Assembly (NCBI GenBank): GCA_002914845.1
Contig: JXTC01000355.1
Span: 263,666-327,665, forward strand
Length of the DNA: 64,000 nt
Direction: 5' to 3'
DNA from: Trema orientale
Taxonomy: Eukaryota > Streptophyta > Magnoliopsida > Rosales > Cannabaceae
How positions within the stretch are numbered: position 1 is the stretch's first letter; each line of letters begins with the position of its first letter. The notes under the pieces were generated by a model. The model ran no database searches, was not told the DNA's origin, and worked only from the letters and a program-made list of their open reading frames with translations. The position numbers and the translations under genes are program-made. Positions 34,043 to 46,058 of this stretch are shown here, piece by piece.

Positions 34043-36636
34043 ATGGGAAGCGTCTCGTCCGACGACGACGGCGGCGGCGGCTCCTCCGATCAGCTGAGCG
34101 AGCGGTGCGGGAGTTACAGCCTCAGCGCCGACGTGAGCGAGTCCGAGAGTTGCAGTAGCTTCTCGTGCCGGAGGTTCGAAGCCGAAGGAGCTTCCAGTTC
34201 CATGTCGTCGTCTCCACGCCCGGTAGCCGAGAAATTCTCTTTTCCGGCGCCGATTACGCTTCCGTTTATCGGAGGGAAGGACTTGCTCAGTTGGGACGTC
34301 AGGCCAGAGAAGCGAGATTATGAGTTCTCCGGTATATTAATTATTTATTGCCTATTTCTAAAATTGGTTTTGAAGAATATTTGTTCTTAATGTTTGGCTG
34401 CGAAAAATTAAGAGGGGAAAAAAAAAAAAAAATTTGAGATCTTGCAATTATGTTGTAGTTGTTTTGATTTTTTTCTTTTGGGTGTGATTCCAATTTTGTT
34501 GTTTGTTTCCCGGGAAAATATTGAATACACTTCACTCAAAACTAATTGAATTAGAATTGGAAGGGGATTTGCATTAATTTTTTCGCAGGTCAAATGGGTA
34601 ATGGGAATAATTCTCTTTAAGTAGTATGTAGACTAGTAGATGTTGAGTATACCATTTCTTGATTATCAACTTAAGAAGTTGCTATGAATCTGCAGAGGTT
34701 GAGATGATGAAGGAGAAGTTTGCTAAGCTTCTCCTTGGAGAAGATATGTCTGGAGGAGGAAAAGGAGTCTGTACTGCCCTTGCCATCTCTAATGCCATAA
34801 CTAATCTTTCGGGTTTATCTCCGTTCCTCTGAGTGTAAAGGTTTTCATGGTTGTATTTTTATGAATATTTGTGTCATTGATGTTTTGCTGAATTCAAATT
34901 TCGGTTTGTGATGGCAGCGACTGTGTTTGGCGAGCTTTGGAGGTTAGAGCCTCTTGCGCAGCAGAAAAAGGAAATGTGGCGCAGAGAAATGGAGTTGCTA
35001 TTATGCGTGAGTGATTCGATTGTTGAGCTTGTACCTTCGAAACAGCAGTTCCCAGGTGGTGGTACATTTGAAGTCATGGTGAGTCGGCCTCGCCCGGACT
35101 TATACATGAACCTCCCTGCCTTGAAAAAGCTTGATGCAATGCTTCTTAGTATCCTTGATGGGTTTTGCAATACGGAATTCTCGTATGTTGATCGGGGTGT
35201 AGCTCTTGACGATTCTAATGATGACAACGGATACATGATTGGCGGGAGGCCTTCAATTAGGCAGGAAGAGAAGTGGTGGCTGCCCTATCCGAAAGTTCCC
35301 CCAAATGGATTGTCCGAGGATGCCAGGAAGAGGTTGCTGCAATGTAGGGAATGTACCAATCAGATACTAAAAGCTGCCATGGCCATTAATAGTGACGTTC
35401 TTTCTGAGATGGAGATTCCTAGAGCATACATGGAGTCATTACCCAAGGTGTGTAATTCATTACATCTAACCAACCTGGATTCTTTTGCTTAGCATTTTTA
35501 TAAAACGCATTCCGTTGTTCAATTTTATTGATTTGCAATTTGTGGTATTTGTATGTTTCTTTCATATTTGGTGCTCTTGTTATCTGAGCATTCTTATTTG
35601 TATCTGTTCAGTTTTCTTAAAGACGTCAGTGTTTGGAGATCGGAAGTAACAGTTTGTTGCCGTTAAGAGTACTGAATTTGAGGGAAAGCCTATCGTTTTA
35701 ACGTGATTGATGACTAATTTTATTTGTTTTGCTATTAAACCACAGACTGGAAAAGCTTGTCTCGGGGATCTCATTTATCGCTATGTAACAGCTGATAAGT
35801 TCTTCCCAGAGTGTCTTCTTGATTGTCTGGACCTCTCATCGGAACATCTGACTCTTGAGATAGCTAACAGGATTGAGGCAGCTGTGTATATTTGGAAGAA
35901 AAAAGACCATAGGAAACAGTCTACTGATAAGAAAGGAAAGCGTTCATCTTGGGGTGGCAAGGTCAAAGGCCTTGTTTCTGATACTGATAAGAATTTCTTG
36001 CTAGCCCAACGAGCAGAATCTCTCCTCCGCAGCCTAAGACTTCGTTTCCCTGCCCTCCCACAGACTGCACTGGACATGAACAAAATTCAATACAATAAAG
36101 TATGTATTCTAGAAAAGTATCTTCTCTTTTCTATTTGTCTAGACCGAAAAATTGAAAATTCATTCTAGGATTTGTTTATGTTATTAAAAGAATTTCCGTT
36201 CTCCTTGAAGGATGTGGGGCAGTCAATTCTCGAGAGCTACTCAAGGGTGATGGAGAGTCTAGCTTTTAACATAATGGCAAGGATTGATGATATCCTCTTT
36301 GTTGATGATGCTGTCAAGCAAAGTGCTGTTTCAGAATCAATGCCTGATCTCTTCGGCAGAAATGGTGTTCTTCCTATTCAGAAGAAGATGTCTCCTAGCC
36401 CTTTCTCCATACATCATACTCCTTTTGCCTCACCTCTTGCAACGCCAACATTGTTCTCTTCGACGCCACTCAGTGGAAGTCCTGGAAGATCTTTTACTCT
36501 AAACAAGACCTGTCTTAAGGAAGGACAAGACCAAAATTCAGAAAGATTCGTTGCAGCTGATATCGATAGGGTATGGTCATACGTTGGGAACCTTAGCGCT
36601 AGACGTACCAGTGGGGATGCTCCTGAGCGAGATTGA
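34043..36636 (+). CDS. ROPGEF1: RopGEF with PRONE domain, ROPGEF1-like
   Basis: Five exons: 34043-34331, 34696-34812, 34918-35447, 35746-36099 and 36211-36636; 1716 nt, 571 aa. The N-terminus [11 protein letters not shown] with SERCGSYS and [20 protein letters not shown] strongly resembles Arabidopsis ROPGEF1. A full PRONE domain (about 97-462) follows, with [38 protein letters not shown], the acidic insert before [17 protein letters not shown], and WGGKVKGLV. The variable C-terminus ends GDAPERD as in that subgroup. PRONE proteins catalyse GDP/GTP exchange on plant ROP (Rho) GTPases at the plasma membrane. The C-terminal tail is autoinhibitory and is the target of pollen-type receptor kinases. 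Splice sites are canonical and the frame is intact, so the gene looks functional. Confidence 0.95.
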
Positions 36637-38681
36637 GTGAAGTAACTTATCATCTGACATTGACCTAAAGAAGTTAATCCATATTCTCAACGAAATTACG
36701 AACTCCTTTGTGGTTCTTGGTGGTATATATTGGTGGGTTAAAGCATTGTATATTCTTTAGCAGTAGGATCTTAGCGATTTAGCTTAGGTTAAAGTTTTGA
36801 CCATGACTTTCATAATGTTATATATGAAGTAAGAGTATTATCCTTGTTTTACATTCGGTGGTGTTATGAAATCTTTATTACCCTCCAGTCCGAGGCCAAC
36901 TTAACTCAGAGGATTGTTGTTTATCACTTTCTTGATTAGAGCCAAGTTTTTCTTAATTGCATTATGGCCTCAGAGATGGTCCAATGTTTTTTTGGTATGA
37001 GCTCAATTCTTAGTTGTTGATTTATGGCATTTGGCAAGACTCGTTAGAAAATAATATTAGATCAAAAGAATTTTTTACTGTAGTTTCATAGTGTCTACTT
37101 GGTAAGCCAGATATCGCATGAAGGCCAACATNNNNNNNNNNNNNNNNNNNNNNNNNNNNNNNNNNNNNNNNNNNNNNNNNNNNNNNNNNNNNNNNNNNNN
37201 NNNNNNNNNNNNNNNNNNNNNNNNNNNNNNNNNNNNNNNNNNNNNNNNNNNNNNNNNNNNNNNNNNNNNNNNNNNNNNNNNNNNNNNNNNNNNNNNNNNN
37301 NNNNNNNNNNNNNNNNNNNNNNNNNNNNNNNNNNNNNNNNNNNNNNNNNNNNNNNNNNNNNNNNNNNNNNNNNNNNNNNNNNNNNNNNNNNNNNNNNNNN
37401 NNNNNNNNNNNNNNNNNNNNNNNNNNNNNNNNNNNNNNNNNNNNNNNNNNNNNNNNNNNNNNNNNNNNNNNNNNNNNNNNNNNNNNNNNNNNNNNNNNNN
37501 NNNNNNNNNNNNNNNNNNNNNNNNNNNNNNNNNNNNNNNNNNNNNNNNNNNNNNNNNNNNNNNNNNNNNNNNNNNNNNNNNNNNNNNNNNNNNNNNNNNN
37601 NNNNNNNNNNNNNNNNNNNNNNNNNNNNNNNNNNNNNNNNNNNNNNNNNNNNNNNNNNNNNNNNNNNNNNNNNNNNNNNNNNNNNNNNNNNNNNNNNNNN
37701 NNNNNNNNNNNNNNNNNNNNNNNNNNNNNNNNNNNNNNNNNNNNNNNNNNNNNNNNNNNNNNNNNNNNNNNNNNNNNNNCGAATTTACAGTCCATCCCAA
37801 TTAATTGCTGCTCAGGCATTTGAGATAACTTACTATCAACCTCTTTCAGTACACAATCAGGACTTTACAGGACAAGAATGACGAGGCTTTTCAAAATTTT
37901 CTCAAATAAAATTTGAGCAACTCAGGTCGACACATGATTTGAAAAAAAATTGGAAAGAGAAATTCAATTTAGCTGTATTTTTCATTTAAACAATAAAAAT
38001 ACTAATACTAATTTATTTCAGCTCTAAAATTGTTTATAGGTAAGTAAGTACTGGAAAAAGAATTAACTGAAACCAATCCCAATATATAGATGAGTAAAGT
38101 AAAAACAGGAAAGGAATCAAATTTTGATAACTAATTTATTCTCATTTATTTCCGAAACTTTTTCCATTACGCTTTTTTAACATTCCCGATTAGTAAAAGT
38201 GCCTAAAACGTTATTTTCTGAGGTTGGCTTGGCAGCAAAGTCCGGGTAAAGCTGATAGATTGCAAGAAAGAATGATAGCTATATGTCTGTAATAATTTAA
38301 TGATTCGTTTATTCATTTACAAGCAATAAAATAAATTACATTATAAAAAAACCTCCATTGAGAAAAAAATAAAATAAAAATTATATTGCTTTACATTCAA
38401 ACGAAAGATAAGCGTCAGATTATTCCATCAAAGACCCAGGCGAAATTATATGCAATAATTTGCTGATAAGAACCCAGGTAATATCAGTCTCGGAAATCAT
38501 GCACATGCACATTGCACCATTGTGGCCCTCGGTAAGCATCCAACCAGGCATTAGTTTGCCTGAACTTGAGTGTTTTTAGGTCAATTAAGACCTCAATTGT
38601 CAACTTAATGAAATGATTATATGAGTATTGACTTACCATTTAGACGGCCAGAACAGCTGCAGATCAATTCACTTCATGGAA
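36637..38681. other. Intergenic with assembly gap
   Basis: The 3' UTR of ROPGEF1 occupies the first few hundred bases. After the N gap the sequence is AT-rich with no supported gene. Confidence 0.55.
37132..37779. other. Assembly gap of 648 Ns
   Basis: An unbroken run of N. Nothing can be said about its content, and any open frame through it is artificial. Confidence 0.99.
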
Positions 38682-40807
38682 TTACAAGGCCAGTTCTTCT
38701 AATCCAGCTTGCACCTGGGTTGCCTCCACTGAATCAGTTGACGCTGCCTTCCAATGTAAAAAAGAAATAAAATAAAATAAAATCATGAAATGGTTAAAGA
38801 ACAATATTGCCAGGCAGATATTTAGAACAGTCAACTAAATCGAACACCTTTAATCATGGATTTGATCTCCATTTAACTTAATTGCTACTTAAACCAGTCA
38901 AAATTACATGCAAAATCAAACAAAGCTCTCTGTGACTGTGAAGTGCCATTAAGCTTAGGTTGGATTACAAAAACTTTGAATTTTGGACGACCATAGGAAT
39001 TTAGGATAGTGTCTTATATAGTGATCAATATAGAATCCTAGATTATCGAGAACAAGTAGATTTTATACTTTTAGCTTTTTTTTTTTCTTCTTCTTATTCA
39101 AGTAAGACCTAAGTTCTATAGCTTACACATAAGTTGCGCATACTTGATACGAAAGACACAAGAAAGGATTGACATTGGCTAGGACAGAACTTCAATCACT
39201 TAGAAAATTCAATATTTGACATAGTTGCTAGTACAGACGTATTAATTCTTTGTATTTATTGTTTTTCCTTACAGAACTTCCCACCTTGGGAAGGCCCTAG
39301 TATAGGTCTAACAGCAGAAAAGTATACCTGCAAACGTTCAATGTAGCTACCCTAAAGGAAGACTATCAGTCTAATCAAATCTCAATCACATAACTAGTCC
39401 AGCCATCTTAATCCTGCAAAGCTATTAAGCTCGGGAATAATACTACGAAGTAATTCTTTACCAGAATTTTATTAAGAAACTATAAATCAATGCGGTTAGA
39501 TTTGGTGTAAAAGGCATGAATACCTAGCACAACTTGGCAATATATTGATACCACCAAAGGCTCAAGTCTTTAAAATGAAAACTAGAATTAAGTCAAAACT
39601 TCAAAGTGCATGGAAATATACTCACTCCTGATGTAGCCGACGTAATCCAGCATGGCGGTGGCCAGAACAGCTTTGAATACTCCGGATAATCAGCTAAAGG
39701 TGCAATACTACCATTTCCTAGGTCATACACACCGATATCACGACCCCTGAAGACACCGTCCTCTTCACCACCATTATAGAAGAAATTATCATTAAAAATT
39801 ATACAACTCTTGCAGCCAGATAACTCAGAAGCAGACGCCGAGAAAGTACAATCATCGCCCAAAAACAGCACCTGATCCCCCAAGCTTTTCACCACCTTCC
39901 ACGTCTTTGCCTCTCTATCCAGCTCATGAACTTTGAATCTAACTGTTCTCTCACCCAAACATCCATCAAATGGCTCGAAAAGTTCGTCATTAACAGGATC
40001 CTCTCCCGGAGGAGACATACTTAGATACATATCAACCATGAGGAGCTCACCACGCGACTCCACCAAAAACTTCTTGTCACCACCAAACACAGAATTTGCA
40101 ACCAAAACCACATTTGAAGACAACCCAACAAGCACAGTACGCCCCGTACTGTCAACAGCATAGAAATTGTCCTTGAACAATATCACGTCATCATAAGGAG
40201 AAGGCATATCAGGGATAATAGTCCAACGCTTATCCCCAGATTTATACGTAGCTAATCTCCCCGAAACATGAATCGTAAACAGCACAAAGCTATCATTTTC
40301 AGAACCCAAAAACTTAAACACAACTTTCTCCATATACAGATTACCAGCATCGCCTAATCGGTTACGAAATGGTCCAAAATGCATGTAATGGAGTACGTAT
40401 TCTTGACCCAATTCGAAAACCCGAAACTGGGATAAGTCCAATACCTTTGGGAAATCTTCAGGCAAGGGCTTGATTTGAAACCTTGAAAGAGGGTTGAAGA
40501 GGAGCATCGTACCGGTTACGCTTTCCTCGATTTTGACCAACCAGTGATCTGGGGTCGACGGATTAGGATTCTGAGGCGAGCCCATGAGGAGAATCCTGCG
40601 TTTGGTTAGGTCGAAACCCCAGCTGGTGTTGGAAATGCCGTCGTTTGGGAGGAAGGGGAAGCGGCCCAGTAGATTGCGAAGCCTGGGAGAGACGGAGGAT
40701 CGCCATGAGGAACATACGGATCGGAAACGGAGGAGGTAGATTGGGCTCTCGAGGCGTTTCGCGATTTCTACGAGGAGATCGGCGGGAAGCTGTGACCAAT
40801 TTGCCAT
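38682..40807 (-). CDS. F-box protein with DUF295 domain, SKIP23-like
   Basis: The ATG at 40807 opens MANWSQLPADLLVEIAKRLE, an F-box whose helices run to about residue 45 (RFRSVCSSWRSSV). A long C-terminal region typical of DUF295 F-box proteins follows, ending near LFWPPPCWI. F-box proteins recruit substrates to SCF ubiquitin ligases by binding ASK/SKP1; the substrate here is unknown. The main exon is 39626-40807 if the strong donor GTGAGT after codon 394 is used. Splicing to an acceptor at 38748 then adds a 66-nt exon (38682-38747) coding 21 residues (AASTDSVEATQVQAGLEELA plus one), total 415 aa. Without splicing the frame stops at 39593 after 11 more codons. I favour the spliced form because phase and both sites fit, but the second exon is short and unproven. 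A longer in-frame ATG at 40909 adds 34 residues lacking family similarity. Confidence 0.85.
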
Positions 40808-41611
40808 GAAAAGTTTCGCCGGAAAGGATGGGAAAATTTGGCGAGAAAATGAGAGAAAAATATGTGTATCATCGGAAATTTTGGGGAAGTGCAGTATCGA
40901 TAACCACAATTGGACACGTGTACATGTTTTATTCCGGTATACGCTTAGGCTACACGTTCAACTTCATCTGGCTCTTCATGGACTGAGCCCCCGTTTGGCC
41001 CAATAACTTTTATTCAAAGGGGTTTTCAGCAAAATGACCGAATGTTAGGTCTTTGTTTAATAAATAGCCGTTTTTCAAATAGTATTAAGAAATGACCGAA
41101 TATAGCCAAAAATGCTAATCATCAATTTCAAAACACGTATAGTTCGTATAAAATAGACATACAGATATATAAAAATTGATATAATAGACACAAAATTGAA
41201 GCCTAATAAATTATTTTCATCTTAATTTTTTTTCCGCTTATTTATTATCCCAAGATTAGCTAACTCAAAAGTGAGACTGAATTGGGTTTTAAAAATTTTT
41301 ACAAACTTTTCGAATTAAATAATTAAAATGTGCAAACAATGACTGGATCAAGTAAAAATAGCAAATAAACAAGCACAATCTCAAAGTAAATAAATTAAAG
41401 AGATAGGAATAGAGAGATTGAAAACGCTATTTTTAAGAGATTTGACAAACACGATAGTTTACCTACATCCCCGGCCCTCTACAATTTGCTTCAAGTTTTC
41501 CAATATCAGATCAAGATTATAAGCTTGACTGACCCACGTATAAATGGAGTGAATTCGGCACACTCACAACTTTAAAATAGTCTTGAATCTAGCTCTATCA
41601 CGCTTAACCAT
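40808..41611. other. F-box promoter and intergenic repeat-like DNA
   Basis: The first part is the F-box promoter and leader. From about 41030 the sequence has AAATGACCGAAT and ATAAATAGCCG phrases like those of dispersed plant repeats also seen near 29050 and 54770. No gene seen. Confidence 0.5.
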
Positions 41612-41880
41612 GGATTGTTTAGACTCCAGTGCCAACCTTACTTATACGGATTGTTTAGACAATGGTGCCAACCTCACTTATACTTATACGGATTGTTTAG
41701 ACAATGGTGCCAACCTTACTTATACGGATTGTTTAGACTTCGGTGACAATGTCACCTACACTCAAGTTATTTAGACTCCGGTAACAACTTCACCTAAATC
41801 GGGTTATTTAGACTCTAATGGCAACCTCACATATGCACGGGTTATTTACGACTCCGGTGCCAACCTCACCTCAAACCAAA
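41612..41880. repeat. Short tandem repeat of about 36-42 bp, roughly seven units
   Basis: Repeated units of the form GATTGTTTAGAC..GGTGCCAACCTCAC, progressively diverged toward the right where the start becomes GGGTTATTTAGACTCC. The first four stay open in one frame (DCLDNGANLTYT repeats), but there is no start or gene context. I read it as a satellite-like array within decayed retroelement DNA. Confidence 0.8.
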
Positions 41881-44779
41881 TGGTTTTATAATAATCAAGA
41901 GTAAATAAACTCAAGAACTCTCCTCACAAAAGTAATGAATACAATTTTGACTTATGAGATTTGAGAACAATACATAATTGATGCTCTAAGATTGACTCAA
42001 TACGATTTGAAAGTTAAAGTTGAATAAAAGAGAGCTTTTGCACTTAGAAACTGATTGGGTATCAATGTAGGTTCATGCTCTATATATCTAAGTCGTCAAA
42101 CTTGGCTCTATTTAAAACTATTTTCAAAAACTAGCCGTTTATATTCGTTACTGACTTTTTGCCAAAAAAAATAGTTGACCATCTCAGAAAGTGGTCGATC
42201 ATTTTTATTAGCCATTGTAGTCTAATTGTGACGTTCAGCTCCGATGGTCAAATGACCAAGCTATTGTGGTCGACCATTTTAGGACCAGAAACCATCGATT
42301 GATTTCATTGGTTCCTTTTTGATCGATATTTTAAATTTTATTATTTTTCAAATATTTTTAATACTAAAAATGGACTTTTTTGAGGAAATATTGGCTAGAT
42401 TAAAATTGACATTTATTTTCAAACTTCTAAGATAAAATAATCATTTCAACCTTGAGATAGTTTGAAAATTCTTTTGAAAGTATTTGAAAATTCTTTTAAA
42501 AGTATGAGCCAATACAATGAGAATCTATGTGTAATGAGCTAAATCAAATATAAAACTAAGTATGAAATATATCGTATCTAAGTACAGTCTAGTATCTTAA
42601 TTTTCCATCTTTAAGCTTAATTCTAATAGATCTATATACATCTATTTCTACGCTTGATTCCTTGATTAACTTGAGCTAGAACTTTAAAACCATTTTACTG
42701 TACACTCAAATTAAATCATTAGCACCAAATCAAATATTTGTTATCTTTAAAAATAAAAATGAGTAAGATTAAATCCCTAATATCTCAACAATCTTCCTCT
42801 TTTTAATGATGACAAACATTGATTTATGAGATAAAAGAAGATATACATTAAGGATTTGAAAATATGAAGTTTTATAAGTTTATCATAATCCTTACCATAT
42901 TTTAAGCTACACATCAAAATATGCTTGTCAATGTATGAAGAGACTTGCTCTTCCTTTTTAACTCAATGTATGAAGAGACTTGCTCTTCCTTTTTAACTAA
43001 GCATATTATTAGTAAATAAAAATATGTGCTAAACAAATTACTCCCCCTTAACATATGTACACTTATGAATAAATCTTTTTATCTTTTTCTTTCTATATTC
43101 ATAAATCAACAATCTTCTCCTTCTTTTGACATCATTAAAAAGAAAGAAATAATTTTCAAACTAGAAGTCATGAATGATTAATCTTTCAAGATATTTTCAA
43201 AAAAGCATAAGGTTGAAAAGATTGCCAAGAAAATCTAATACATCAAAAAAAAAAAAATTTCTGAATAGTTTATAAAAATATCGTTCATTTTTAAAAAAAA
43301 TTCTACCCGCATTTATTCATTATATTTTTCTTCCCCTTTAAAATTATGACAAAAGTATATGGAAGAGGTAATATACAAATAATTTTCTCTCATGTGAAAA
43401 ATAATATGACAAGTTATGTAATTAGGAGATATAGACGAATCAAGAATTGAACAATTTTCAAAATAAAAATAACAATATCAAACAAAATATTGAACAATAA
43501 TATGTTGACAAAGTGAAAATAAGAGCATTCTTTTTAATTTTTGGCAAAACTTTCTCTATTGATAATAAGTATGACAACTATAGGTTAGCATATTCAAAAT
43601 AGAGAAGTGGCATCAAATCAAAATCATGAAAGCTCTAGCACAAAGTGAAAATATTTCTATTGAATATCATAAAAGCTCTAGTATAATTTTTACTTGTTGA
43701 AAATATATTTCTCCAAGTCAAGTATAGAGAAGAAATCCAAAATCATTATAGCACAAAATGAAATTATTTTTTTTCCTTCATTTTCATCAAATTATAGAGA
43801 GCATATCAAAAAGAATGCATTCAAAAGATATATGATTATTTAGCACAAACAAATCATAAATATGCTTCCCCTCAAAATATAAATTATGATCAAAAGTTAA
43901 ATAAAGCAAAAATCATTCATATAAGAGAGATTTTAATGTCAAATAGTAGAGTTATAAGCACGAGACATCAAAACTAAGAGACATTCAAGACAATAATTCA
44001 TTAGATCATTAATTCTTAGCACATAATTTAAAATATTATTGAAGCTCAAAGAATATCAATCCATATCTTGAAAGCTAATGAAAACCTCAAATGTGATATT
44101 TATTAAACATTTGTTCTCATAATGACATAGGATGAAAAAATCATATACACATATTCAAATTGACAAAGTTACGAAGTATAATCATTGAATTCAAGTAATA
44201 TTTCATTTAGAGCTCAAATATATCACCAATATAGATAAAATAATTCAACTAATTATGCACAGTATTTGTCATGTAAAAACTATTAAGCATTTGCACAAAT
44301 ATAAGAGTTTAAGTATATGCATTGTGCAATCTATTTGAATTGTATAAAAGTAATTAATGGTGTGAATCAAATTTAGACTCATAAATAATAATTAAAAAAA
44401 ATCATTCATACAATCCTTCTAAAAACTCTTCATCTTATTTGTGTTGAGGTCGGACTTAATTATCATCTTTTATTAGACTTTTATTTCATACCTACAATAA
44501 TATCATCTACGCTTTTATCTTTGGAAGAGCCATTAGTTTTATTAATAACCACATGCATAGATTCTTTTACTACTATGATTTTTTTTGGTTGAAAACTCTA
44601 TTTATACATTACTAGTAATAGAATAACTAAAAAAAGTTCCAACATTGGATTTTAAATCAAAATTTTTAAGTTGTCTTTGGTATTTGAAAACAAAATGTTA
44701 CATCTAAAGACTCTAAAATAACCAATATTGGGTTTTTGATCATATCAAAAATCATAATGGTGTTTTATTCAAAATAAGT
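41881..44779. other. AT-rich, probably decayed retroelement sequence
   Basis: No intact gene. A 37-bp tandem duplication with TGTATGAAGAGACTTGCTC lies near 42930-43000. The phrase CAATCTTCCTCTTTTTAATGATGACAAA-like (about 42788) resembles a pyrimidine-rich segment often seen beside plant copia elements, and the copia relic to the right supports that reading. Confidence 0.4.
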
Positions 44780-45570
44780 CTAATCAACAATAAAAGTATT
44801 CTTTTTGATCACTAAAAGATATAATATACTTTGAAAAAAATTAAGCAAATTAGATTTCTAGCAATACAATCTTAAAGATAGGCCAAGAATTCTTACCAAT
44901 ATCATTTATGGCAATAGTCATATTTTTTGTATTGTCTCCAAATGAAATATCTACCATTCTTTCTAGTAGACATTAAGAGATTAGTGAAATCATTGGTTTC
45001 ATTTTTGGAGCAACCACTTTCTAGCTTGTTCCTACGACAAAGATTCAAATTAGATTTCTAGTACCCACATAACTTTGGGTTCTTGCGGGTTAGTCTTTGA
45101 ATTCTTTTGTACCCACTCTTGTTTGGCACCAAAATATGCATTTTTCTTGATAAAGTACAAAAAACCTTTATGTCCATATTAGTTGCAATAAGTATATATA
45201 TACTTTGAGGCATAAGATGATATGGTTATGACAAAGTAATTTTTGAGGTATTTTTATTTTTACAAAATGTTTGCATCCTATTCCTCCTTTGTCAATAATA
45301 CATCTCTGTCCATCTAGCATTAAATCAAAACTTTCTTTTTTTTTCCATTTGTAAATTTGTGGACTATATGCGTCAAATCTAAAATTTTTTAATTTAAGGA
45401 AGCATTTTCAACTTGCAAAGTACAACATAAATCACATTCAAGAGTGATTTCCTTTTCCTTTGAAAAATCCTCAAGTTCTTATGTTAAAGCAAAAAATTTT
45501 TTCTTGAGAGTGCTAATTTTCAAAATAAGAGATTTGTATCGATTATGTAACTCATTGAAATCATTTAAAG
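44780..45570 (-). pseudogene. Ty1/copia gag to gag-pre-integrase relic
   Basis: The minus strand, read through several frameshifts, gives a recognisable plant copia order. A coiled gag tail (EFENL-like: ELEDFSKEKEITLECDLC) is followed by a degenerate CCHC region (YCNQYGHKGF), then KTNPQEPKVMWVP. After this comes the gag-pre-integrase start SGCSKNETNDFTNL, compare the family DSGCSRHMTGD. An ISFGDNTKN-like stretch follows. Stops and frameshifts are numerous, so it is dead. No LTRs could be delimited. Confidence 0.65.
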
Positions 45571-45675
45571 TCATCATGAGATAATTTCTTGTCTTTATTA
45601 TCATTATTAAGATCAAAAGATGTTACCTCATCATCTATAACTACACATATTGGTTAATTCCTCTTGAACGACATC

Positions 45676-45955
45676 AACTAAAACTAGAATTGTCGTTTAG
45701 ACAGTAGTTTGTCGTTTTCCTTCTTTCTGGTGCGGTTTTTCTTTGTCGTTTCCAATTTTCATTGTCGTTAAATTCTTTTGTGTGGTGGTTTTTATCCTTG
45801 TCGTTTTTCGTTTTCCACTGTTTACTTTTCACCCGTTCTGCTGTCGATTTTACGCGCCTGTCCTTTTCCTTCACGTTGTCGTTTATCCACCTCCTATTTA
45901 TTTTTCGTTCTTTCAATTAACGTCGTTTTCTAATTCTATTGTCGTTTCATGACAT
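45676..45955 (+). promoter_or_regulatory. MINIYO upstream region with repeated TGTCGTTT motif
   Basis: Eight copies of (T)GTCGTTT or close variants occur in about 280 bp just upstream of the MINIYO coding start, in the expected promoter or leader. The spacing is irregular. No known factor is assigned. Confidence 0.4.
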
Positions 45956-46058
45956 TCTTCAGATACGCGAGGCCGCGAATGGGCAGGTCATCCCAGTCAG
46001 TGGGCGAAGTAGTTGCAGCAGCAAAAGGGTCTCACTCTCCCCTGCCATAACTCCGCTC

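Noticed and set aside
37022..37881. Long open frames on both strands around 37.1-37.8 kb
   Set aside because: They consist almost wholly of N; the gap has no stop codons by definition.
40808..40909. Longer N-terminus of the F-box protein from an ATG at 40909
   Set aside because: The extra 34 residues are hydrophobic and aromatic-rich and precede a classical F-box start at MANWSQLP; more likely 5' leader.
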